Source: Paracoccaceae bacterium (lineage in GTDB: Bacteria > Pseudomonadota > Alphaproteobacteria > Rhodobacterales > Rhodobacteraceae). From it: a stretch of DNA of 43,671 nucleotides. Shown here one piece after another: positions 17,859-23,789 of the stretch. The DNA is taken from contig CACDPP010000015.1 in NCBI GenBank assembly GCA_902554705.1, positions 1-43,671 of the forward strand. The letters are read 5' to 3'. Under the pieces are notes generated by a model. That model saw only the letters and a list, made by a program, of their open reading frames with translations, was not told where the DNA came from and searched no databases. Numbering within the stretch: the stretch's first letter is position 1; each line of letters opens with the position of its first letter. The position numbers were made by a program, and so were the translations under genes.

Positions 17859-18301
17859 TTCTTCTTTATTTCTTGTTTAGCCAAACGGCTAACTATAATA
17901 AAGTCAGTATCATCTTCAGTTCGATACTGTGATAAATTGTCATGTATAATGTCCCAAGGGATTTTACTCTCGATACCTAGGTGACATCCATTTGGCTTCC
18001 AAATCTCAGGCTCATCAAGTGCACCAACAAAAACAGCATCTAAAGATTGGTAGTTAAAAATGATAGGACTGCCACAGTGAGGGCAAAAGCCTCGTTTTGC
18101 GATAACTGAGGATTGATAATATTTTGGTGACCCTTTTGTAAATTCTAAATTGCCTGTATCAAAAGCTACAAAAGTAGCAGATGTATTGCCATAAGCTCTT
18201 TGACACATACGGCAATAAAATATGGAAATCCATTTGGGTTTAACCAATGTTTTGTATCGTATTTTTTTGCATAGGCATCCACCTAATATTGGCGTTCCCA
18301 T
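17855..18301 (-). CDS. GFA-family (CENP-V-type) zinc protein
   Basis: The product is 148 residues. The three zinc-binding cysteine pairs of the glutathione-dependent formaldehyde-activating enzyme fold are visible: GGCLCKKIRY near the start, FYCRMCQRA near residue 31 and GFCPHCGSP near 72. A WDI-type C-terminal segment follows. The family includes GSH-dependent formaldehyde-activating enzymes, but many members have no proven activity and the name should not be read as the function. It is the only family-level recognisable member of this small-gene run and shares a start/stop overlap with the next gene. Confidence 0.85.
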   Translation of the reverse strand: MGTPILGGCLCKKIRYKTLVKPKWISIFYCRMCQRAYGNTSATFVAFDTGNLEFTKGSPKYYQSSVIAKRGFCPHCGSPIIFNYQSLDAVFVGALDEPEIWKPNGCHLGIESKIPWDIIHDNLSQYRTEDDTDFIIVSRLAKQEIKKK

Positions 18302-18322
18302 TACTAAACTTTCTCTACGTCT

Positions 18323-18400
18323 CTATGGGCTATCTTTATTTACCGTACTCACAGCCTTAGCACCTAAGATAAGCGATATAGAAAGCAGGATGTGTTTCAT
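18323..18400 (-). CDS. 25-residue signal-peptide-like ORF
   Basis: The ATG at 18400 follows the stop of the preceding small gene by 3 bases with the junction CTAACCCATG, the same junction seen at 21161-21167. The peptide is essentially only a signal-peptide-like helix (LLSISLILGA) and then stops after about eight more residues. It is either a very small membrane/secreted peptide or a truncated member of the signal-peptide family found at 17476 and 21161. Confidence 0.35.
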   Translation of the reverse strand: MKHILLSISLILGAKAVSTVNKDSP

Positions 18401-18403
18401 GGG

Positions 18404-18583
18404 TTAGTCTAATCTTTCTTCTATATTTTCAAGTCTTTCAATAATATGTTCCATATACTCATGGTATTCGCCATCATGCCCATCATCATGGTCATGGACG
18501 ATGACTGACCCAACTATGATCAGTGTAATTACAACTACGCAAAGTGTTATTATTGATAACATTGTTTTTGTATATTGATCCAT
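18404..18583 (-). CDS. 59-residue membrane peptide with a His/Asp-rich segment
   Basis: The ATG at 18583 has AAAGGATC upstream at good distance. A hydrophobic helix at about residues 8-28 (MLSIITLCVVVITLIIVGSV) is followed by HDHDDGHDGEYHEY, a concentrated His/Asp/Glu cluster that could bind divalent metal, and then a short amphipathic helix ending ERLD. Its place in a string of seven small genes with normal ribosome sites supports translation. Function unknown; metal sensing or buffering at the membrane is speculation. Confidence 0.5.
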   Translation of the reverse strand: MDQYTKTMLSIITLCVVVITLIIVGSVIVHDHDDGHDGEYHEYMEHIIERLENIEERLD

Positions 18584-18599
18584 AAAAGTGATCCTTTTT

Positions 18600-18716
18600 C
18601 TAATTACTAAGCTTTTGAAGCAACTCTCTCAATAAATTGTTATTTGCTTCTTGTAGCTCATTTTGCCGCTTTAAATGTTCAGTTATCTGTCTCAGATATA
18701 CTTCTTCCATATCCAT
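18600..18716 (-). CDS. 38-residue charged helical peptide
   Basis: The ATG at 18716 is preceded by AAGGAAGGA. The peptide is a single amphipathic, coiled-coil-like helix (LKRQNELQEANNNLLRELL). It is the first gene of the small-gene run and begins just downstream (minus strand) of a copy of the att-adjacent repeat. Function unknown. Confidence 0.4.
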   Translation of the reverse strand: MDMEEVYLRQITEHLKRQNELQEANNNLLRELLQKLSN

Positions 18717-18788
18717 TGTCTTGTCCTTCCTTATTTTCTCTTAGCAAAACCTATTATATTAATTAACTGACTTGCAATTCCCACATCT

Positions 18789-18869
18789 TGGATTCCATTC
18801 TGGTTTTCACCAGAATACAGCTCGTTTAAATATAGGTTTTTCCAAGCATATATAGCTGTAAGGGATATA
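18789..18869. repeat. Att-adjacent repeat, copy A (short, diverged)
   Basis: Aligns in the same orientation with the last ~95 bases of copies B and C. Shared landmarks are a degenerate pair of TGGTATCCA-like motifs, an ATA/ATAC-GGTTTTTC block and ATATAGCT before the core. It is the most diverged of the three. Confidence 0.55.
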
Positions 18870-18886
18870 TGGCGGAGGAGGTAGGG
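18870..18886 (-). repeat. tRNA-Ser 3'-end-like attachment core, left copy
   Basis: Read on the minus strand the block is CCCTACCTCCTCCGCCA: a T-stem half, the seven-base acceptor strand CTCCTCC, discriminator G and CCA. This is what the 3' end of a tRNA-Ser gene would look like. Directly beyond it the T-stem partner GTAGGG is present, but the T-loop is not, so no working tRNA is encoded. It differs from the right copy (42456) by one base in the core. Confidence 0.55.
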
Positions 18887-19012
18887 TTATCACCCCCCTA
18901 CCATTTACCATATATTTCTCTGCTCTCCATCTGAGTTATTTATTTAGGTCACATGGTTCGCTGCAGTTTTAGCACGTTTGATAACTAAAAAACTTTCTGA
19001 CATAAAAATTGT

Positions 19013-21055
19013 ATGAATTCAAAACTGCAAAAAGAAAAAAATCACGGTGTAGAGCCTAAGTTGAGTGAAATTCACGTAATCCAACATTTATGGATTACAA
19101 TGTCAGATGGGGTTAGGCTTTCAGCAAAAATCTGGTTACCAAAAAATGCGGATAAAAACGCAGTTCCAGCAATTTTGGAAATTATCCCCTATCGTAAAAG
19201 AGACGCCTATTCCATTCGTGATCATTCTAATCATGCCTGGCTGGCCGAACGAGGTTATGCTTGTATTCGCCCAGATATGCGAGGGCATGGAGATTCCGAA
19301 GGCATAATGCTTGACGAATATTCGACATTGGAGCGGGAAGATACCATTGAAGTAATCGAATGGGTATCAAAACAAACCTGGTGTGACGGCAACGTTGGAA
19401 TGATAGGTTTATCGTGGGGTGGAATTGCCAGCCTACAAGCAGCAACAAAAAAACCCTCGGCTCTCAAAGCTATAATTCCAGTTGGGGCATCTTTAGACCG
19501 TTATTATGATGACGGAGGTTATTTATTTGGCGGTTACCCTGGCCAAGGCCTTGGATGGGGTGGCGTAATGTTTGGATATTGCATCCGTCCTCCAGATCCT
19601 GCTGTAGTGGGCGATGGCTGGCGTGATATGTGGTTTGAGAGGCTGGAAAATACACCCATGTTTGCAGAAAAGTGGCTATCCCATCAACTGCGCGATAAGA
19701 GCTGGAAACAAGGATCAGTTTGTGAAGATTTCGAAAATATTGAAACTCCAGTGCTTGGTGTAAGTGGTTGGAATGACTGTTGGCCTAATACTGTAATCCG
19801 TCTTTTAGAAAATTTAAATGCTCCTTGCAAAGTAGTATCAGGAGCTTGGGGACATGTTTTCCCAAATTTGGGTGGGCCTGGGCCACAAATTGATTTCTTA
19901 GACCTTGCATTGAAATGGTTTGATTTCTGGTTAAAGGGGGCAGAAAATGGAGTGTTGGATCAGCCCGCTTTTTTAGCATATCTTCAAGAAAGCCATAAGC
20001 CTGACCCTAACCCTACTAAAAGGCCTGGTAGATGGGTAAGTGAAGATGTTTGGCCAAGCCCTAATATTGAATATAAAAGCTATGGGTTATTCGAAACTAA
20101 GTTACTGGAAAATAAAAGAGGCAAAGGTAAAGTTAATATCTGCTCCCCAGTTTCACTTGGACTGAGTACTGGAGAATATATGCCGATTTCAGGCGTTGAA
20201 GAACTCCCGCGTGATCAAACAAGTGATGATGAATTTTCATTATGTTTTGATAGTGAGATACTTACAGATCATCTTGATTTGCTTGGAACAGCTTTAATTC
20301 ATTTACGTCTTTCAAGTAATTACAATTGCGGCTTAATCGCAGCCCGCTTATGTGACATAGCATCTGATGGATCATCAACCCTAATTAGCTTTGGCGTATT
20401 AAATCTTAAGCAGCGCAAGGGTAGAGAAATTCTAACAGAAGTAGTTCCAGATAAAGAAATGGACTTAACGCTCAGGTTTAATGATACTGGTTGGTCGTTA
20501 AAGCCAGGTCATAAATTACGTTTGGCTTTATCTACCAATCTTTGGCCAATGGCTTGGCCTGTTGAAAAGATGGTAACTCTTAAACTTAATCTAAAGGATT
20601 GCACACTCGAAATACCTACAAGAAAGAGTATGAAAGGAAGAGGGGAAAAAGTTCTTTTGGGAGAACCAACTTCAGCAGAACCTCTTGATCATACAGTTTT
20701 GAAAGATCCTACGGGATCACGAGAATTTTACCATAATAAAAAAGATAATATGGTTAGTCTAAAAGTGGCATCTGATACAGGTCAAATTAAATTTAACGAA
20801 ATAGATCTCACCTACAGTTCGTCTAATTCTCAGATTTATTCCATTAAAACAAATGATATACTGTCTCCAAAGATTACCTACGAAGCAGAATTCGGTTTTT
20901 CTAGAGACAATTGGAATGTTCAAACAAAAAGTAAATTGGTTGTGACATGCAATGAAGAAAATTTTTTTCTCAAAGGTAGTATATTTGGATATGAAAACGA
21001 TATTCAAATATTTACTAGAAGCTGGGATATTGCAATTCCAAGAGTTATTTTTTGA
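19013..21055 (+). CDS. CocE/NonD-family alpha/beta hydrolase (Xaa-Pro dipeptidyl-peptidase S15-like)
   Basis: The product is 680 residues with no signal peptide. The N-terminal alpha/beta-hydrolase domain carries the nucleophile motif GLSWGG (Ser134), the DMRGHGDSEG loop (88-97), an acid in GVSGWNDCW and the His in GAWGHVFPN. The C-terminal third is the jelly-roll domain of the X-Pro peptidase/CocE family. Members cleave esters, amides or prolyl peptides; the substrate here is unknown. The gene is convergent with a truncated small secreted-protein gene whose reading frame runs 8 bases into its 3' end, which suggests it was inserted there. Confidence 0.85.
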   Translation: MNSKLQKEKNHGVEPKLSEIHVIQHLWITMSDGVRLSAKIWLPKNADKNAVPAILEIIPYRKRDAYSIRDHSNHAWLAERGYACIRPDMRGHGDSEGIMLDEYSTLEREDTIEVIEWVSKQTWCDGNVGMIGLSWGGIASLQAATKKPSALKAIIPVGASLDRYYDDGGYLFGGYPGQGLGWGGVMFGYCIRPPDPAVVGDGWRDMWFERLENTPMFAEKWLSHQLRDKSWKQGSVCEDFENIETPVLGVSGWNDCWPNTVIRLLENLNAPCKVVSGAWGHVFPNLGGPGPQIDFLDLALKWFDFWLKGAENGVLDQPAFLAYLQESHKPDPNPTKRPGRWVSEDVWPSPNIEYKSYGLFETKLLENKRGKGKVNICSPVSLGLSTGEYMPISGVEELPRDQTSDDEFSLCFDSEILTDHLDLLGTALIHLRLSSNYNCGLIAARLCDIASDGSSTLISFGVLNLKQRKGREILTEVVPDKEMDLTLRFNDTGWSLKPGHKLRLALSTNLWPMAWPVEKMVTLKLNLKDCTLEIPTRKSMKGRGEKVLLGEPTSAEPLDHTVLKDPTGSREFYHNKKDNMVSLKVASDTGQIKFNEIDLTYSSSNSQIYSIKTNDILSPKITYEAEFGFSRDNWNVQTKSKLVVTCNEENFFLKGSIFGYENDIQIFTRSWDIAIPRVIF

Positions 21056-21161
21056 CTAGTGAATATTTATTTTGATCGCTGCACTGAAGCAGCATTTCTT
21101 TAGCACTAACTGACGTACCCTGACCTAGGATTAGAGACAGTTTAAAGATGAGGTGGCGCAT
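21045..21161 (-). pseudogene. Truncated member of the MRHL signal-peptide family
   Basis: Starts 3 bases after the stop of the 92-residue gene with the CTAACCCATG junction. The first 20 codons nearly repeat those of the gene at 17222-17476 (SLILG, GTSVSA). After the predicted cleavage site only 18 residues follow before a stop that lies inside the 3' end of the hydrolase gene. I read it as a gene that lost its 3' part when the hydrolase gene arrived; a real 38-residue peptide is also possible. Confidence 0.5.
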
Positions 21162-21164
21162 GGG

Positions 21165-21443
21165 TTAGTCTTTATCACAAAAGGCTTCATATATAGTAGT
21201 ATAGTTTGCAGCCAGACCTACATACCATTGTATCTTAGCTGCATGTTCAAAGGCATCAGGTGAACCTTCAGTGTTCTCTTCAAGATAAGACCATTCTTTA
21301 TCTGCTTCTTCAAGTAATCCCCCAATTCCAGCAAACATTTCTCGGCAGTCTTTTTTAGGGAACTCATAATTTTTACTGTGACTACCTGCACTTACAGACA
21401 GAGCTCCAAAGATAATTGATATGGTGAGTAGTAGTTTTTTCAT
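21165..21443 (-). CDS. Small secreted/periplasmic protein
   Basis: The product is 92 residues with a clear signal peptide (KKLLLTISIIFGALSVSA, cleavage after residue 19). The mature part is helical with two Cys (DCREMF and EAFCDKD) that could form a disulfide linking its ends, and one predicted helical hairpin between. AAGGAGACAAAAGG precedes the ATG. Its signal peptide resembles those of 17476 and 21161. Function unknown. Confidence 0.65.
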   Translation of the reverse strand: MKKLLLTISIIFGALSVSAGSHSKNYEFPKKDCREMFAGIGGLLEEADKEWSYLEENTEGSPDAFEHAAKIQWYVGLAANYTTIYEAFCDKD

Positions 21444-21500
21444 CCTTTTGTCTCCTTCTCGCAGTGAGTATGCTGAAGCTTTTAAGAAGGCTCTTTCTTC

Positions 21501-21638
21501 TTAGGCAACTATGAAAAAGTGATACACTAGCAAACCCAAAAGTACACCCTCTATAAAAGAAATCCAAAGCATACCATAGTCACTGACACCTAGTTTAGAC
21601 TTCCAAAACTCTACGTGACGTTTATGCCAATCAATCAT
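21501..21638 (-). CDS. 45-residue single-pass membrane peptide
   Basis: The ATG at 21638 has AGGAG 8 bases upstream. An N-terminal charged, amphipathic part (WHKRHVEFWKSKLG) is followed by a hydrophobic helix (residues 23-45). It begins precisely at the edge of repeat copy B, whose edge contains its ribosome site. It is the probable first gene of a unit with the two small secreted-protein genes to its left. Function unknown. Confidence 0.5.
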   Translation of the reverse strand: MIDWHKRHVEFWKSKLGVSDYGMLWISFIEGVLLGLLVYHFFIVA

Positions 21639-21642
21639 TCTA

Positions 21643-21899
21643 CGGCTCCTTTCTTACATCATACAAAAAACTCTAAGAAAATATCTAGCCCCATTGCACA
21701 CATGCAAAGGCATAGGCATCCCCTGCCCTAGACCTCGAACAAGTAAAATATTTTAGCCTTACCCCACCTTAGAAAATGCTAAATTTTTTAAGTCTGAACC
21801 CTAAAAATCTGCGACTTATTTTAAGTTTCTGGTATCCATTTTGGTATCCACCACAAAACACACCAATAAAATATGGTTTTTTCTAAGTATACATAGCTA
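21643..21899. repeat. Att-adjacent repeat, copy B
   Basis: 257 bases closely matching copy C (42187-42444) in the same orientation, e.g. GGCTCCTTTCTTACATCATA at its left end and AGTATACATAGCTA at its right end. Near the right it carries two direct TGGTATCC motifs 13 bases apart, like integrase arm sites. The tRNA-like core that follows copies A and C is missing; the RRTLE remnant follows instead. Confidence 0.85.
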
Positions 21900-21900
21900 C

Positions 21901-21963
21901 AGACGCACTCTGGAGCTGACTGAAATAGAAGAGAGGCTGAAGACTTTGGAAAAGTCTTATTAA
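21901..21963 (+). pseudogene. Short C-terminal coding remnant (RRTLE type), copy 2
   Basis: Twenty codons and a stop beginning RRTLELTEIEERL, a leucine-spaced charged helix, matching the remnant at 15016-15081. It starts exactly where repeat copy B ends. No start codon; probably the tail of a lost gene. Confidence 0.35.
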
Positions 21964-21975
21964 TAAATAACCTTT

Positions 21976-22524
21976 TTATTTTTTTGGCTTTGATGGCTTA
22001 TTGGGTTTTGATGCTTTGCTGGGTTTGGAGCTGGCTTTAGCTTTATCAGCAGATACCGCTTTAGCAGGTTTTTTATCAACTTTAGCTTTGTCTGATGACT
22101 TAGAAATTGACTTGGGCTTTTCTTCATCTTTTAGTCGTTCTGCATCTCTTATTTTTTTCTGTTCTCTAGCATGTTTAACGGCAACCCTAGCTCTTTCAGA
22201 GGCGTTTTCTGGCAACTTATCGAAACTAATTCCTTTTCTTCGTTCATTTCGTGAAATTTTTCCATCACCATCATCATCAAAACTAACACGTGTTTTAACA
22301 ACCTCTTGAGTATTCGGGTCTAAGATCAGCTCTAATGCCTGACCGTCGACTTCAGCAATAAGGCGAAGTTGGGTAAAAGGTCCATCTTCTAACCTAAACT
22401 CCTTAAAACCATCTGCAGCTAGTTTGTTAACAAGTGCCTTAACCTCTGGTGTTACTTCTTGAGAGAAACTTGTATTAGCAACAAACAGCAGTGCAATAGT
22501 AAGTTTGTATTTTAAACCTTTCAT
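21976..22524 (-). CDS. Periplasmic EF-hand-like protein with a basic low-complexity tail
   Basis: The product is 182 residues with AAGGAGAG before the ATG. Residues 1-22 are a signal peptide. Residues 25-75 look like a small PepSY-like strand/helix unit. DDDGDGKISRNE (about 79-90) is a good calcium-binding EF-hand loop. The last 60 residues are Lys/Ser/Ala/Pro-rich with repeated SKPSK units and strongly basic. It is divergent from the YHYH gene, 120 bases apart, so the pair may share a control region. Possible role: calcium-responsive surface or periplasmic protein. Confidence 0.6.
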   Translation of the reverse strand: MKGLKYKLTIALLFVANTSFSQEVTPEVKALVNKLAADGFKEFRLEDGPFTQLRLIAEVDGQALELILDPNTQEVVKTRVSFDDDGDGKISRNERRKGISFDKLPENASERARVAVKHAREQKKIRDAERLKDEEKPKSISKSSDKAKVDKKPAKAVSADKAKASSKPSKASKPNKPSKPKK

Positions 22525-22643
22525 ATTAACTCTCCTTTAGTGACTAAATTAAGCATAACACAAAATCGAAATTTTCGTAGTTTTTTCAACGATCATTGAT
22601 TAGATTAAGATAGCAAAAATGGAATTAAAATGGTCCAGAAGAC

Positions 22644-23405
22644 ATGATAAAACTCCGATGTTATTTATTTTTCTTAAACTGCTTATTGGGATTTTCAATT
22701 CAAGCGGCAGATGAAAGCGTGGACATTAGGATTGAGGGAGACAAACGATGTATTTTGTCAAATGGCCAACCCAGTCACAAAATTGGGCAATTCCCAAACA
22801 AAGGGAATCCAAACCGTTTCAGACAGCAAGAAATAAAAATCTGTGTAGATGCCAACCCCAACCTTACTGGTAGAATTGATCGAAAAGCAAATGGGTCAGG
22901 AATTACAATAACAGGAATTATCATCCGCCCTGGAACAGCGGATTGGTATGATGCTTCAAGTCCAAGAGGATTTAGTAGAGATAGGTCAAGTGGATGGAAT
23001 TTAGAAGGTATGGGACCAGCTAATACGTTAGGATTGGATAGTGAAAACGCTCATGTGGATAATAGAGGTCTCTACCACTACCACGGCATTTCTCCTTCTT
23101 TAGCATCTAGTTTGAATGGGACATTAATTGGTTATGCAGCAGACGGCCATGAAATACATTTTATTGGTGATAAGGCTATTTCTTCTTGGCGGTTGAAGAC
23201 TGGAAAACGATCAACAAAACCTTTTGGTGAACATAACGGAACGTATAATGAAGATTATGAATACATTGCTGGAAGCGGTAATTTAGATGAATGCAATGGT
23301 GCAAGAAGTGATGGCAAATACTTATACTTTGCCACGAACAAATATCCGTTTTTTCCAAGATGTTTTTTGGGCCGTGTTAGTAAAGACTTCAAGGGGCGAC
23401 CATAA
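22644..23405 (+). CDS. YHYH-domain secreted protein
   Basis: The product is 253 residues with a signal peptide (residues 1-21, ending IQAA). The central LYHYHG motif (about 146-151), preceded by DSENAHVDNRG, is the hallmark of the YHYH family, followed by GYAADGHEIHF. Six or more His and several Cys suggest a metal-binding, disulfide-stabilised exported protein. Members are common in marine and environmental bacteria and have no established function. The start lacks a strong ribosome site but fits the signal peptide. Confidence 0.8.
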   Translation: MIKLRCYLFFLNCLLGFSIQAADESVDIRIEGDKRCILSNGQPSHKIGQFPNKGNPNRFRQQEIKICVDANPNLTGRIDRKANGSGITITGIIIRPGTADWYDASSPRGFSRDRSSGWNLEGMGPANTLGLDSENAHVDNRGLYHYHGISPSLASSLNGTLIGYAADGHEIHFIGDKAISSWRLKTGKRSTKPFGEHNGTYNEDYEYIAGSGNLDECNGARSDGKYLYFATNKYPFFPRCFLGRVSKDFKGRP

Positions 23406-23436
23406 ATCAAGTTAATCAAGAGCCAAGAGAAAACCC

Positions 23437-23598
23437 ATGCGTAACTTCAAAGCAATAATAAAAGGCGTTCAGGACTCCTACGCAATGTCTGGCGAACCAA
23501 AGAAAGATATAGACTTTTCTAAAAAGGTATCATCTAACGAAGAAAAAACAGAACAGTTTAAAGATAAAATAATGGAAAGCCTCAAGCTGAATGACTAA
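23437..23598 (+). CDS. 53-residue charged small protein
   Basis: Begins 31 bases after the YHYH gene with GAGA 6 bases before the ATG. The peptide is hydrophilic and helical, with an acidic and lysine-rich C-terminus (EEKTEQFKDKIMESLKLND). The next small frame (ATG at 23591) overlaps its stop by 8 bases. Function unknown. Confidence 0.4.
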   Translation: MRNFKAIIKGVQDSYAMSGEPKKDIDFSKKVSSNEEKTEQFKDKIMESLKLND

Positions 23599-23695
23599 CC
23601 CTTCAGTAAAAGCTACTAAGGCATTAGAGAACTACCTGCCACAAAACCGTTACACTGTAGCTGCATTCATGATGATGACGATACGCCAAGGTTAA
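23591..23695 (+). CDS. 34-residue ORF overlapping the preceding small gene
   Basis: ATGACTAA contains both the stop of the 53-residue gene and this start. The peptide (ALENYLPQNRYTVAAFMMM) ends abruptly at a TAA. Sequence that follows (to 23760) could continue a longer lost gene, so it may be a truncated piece. Confidence 0.25.
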   Translation: MTNPSVKATKALENYLPQNRYTVAAFMMMTIRQG

Positions 23696-23789
23696 ATACA
23701 AGTTATAAGAAAAGTGCCAAGGCAGTTTATACCAAGGCGTACAAGGAAGTACCTATGCTAAAATCTCATGTTTAAATGAAAATAGGTTA

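Larger units (their letters stand above)
18717..19012. other. Gap holding att-type repeat copy A and two divergent promoters
   Basis: No gene is visible. The stretch lies between the small-gene run (minus strand) and the hydrolase gene (plus strand) and so must hold both promoters. It carries repeat copy A and the tRNA-3'-end-like core described separately, followed by a seven-base hairpin, GGTAGGG/CCCTACC, at 18880-18902. Confidence 0.5.

Noticed and set aside
18870-18960. Possible complete tRNA-Ser on the minus strand
   Set aside because: The acceptor 3' strand and CCA fit and a T-stem pairs, but the T-loop, variable arm, anticodon arm and matching 5' acceptor GGAGGAG are absent.
21382-21567. 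Minus-strand 61-codon frame
   Set aside because: It overlaps both the 45-residue membrane peptide and the start of the 92-residue secreted protein in another frame; both of those have ribosome sites and sensible proteins.
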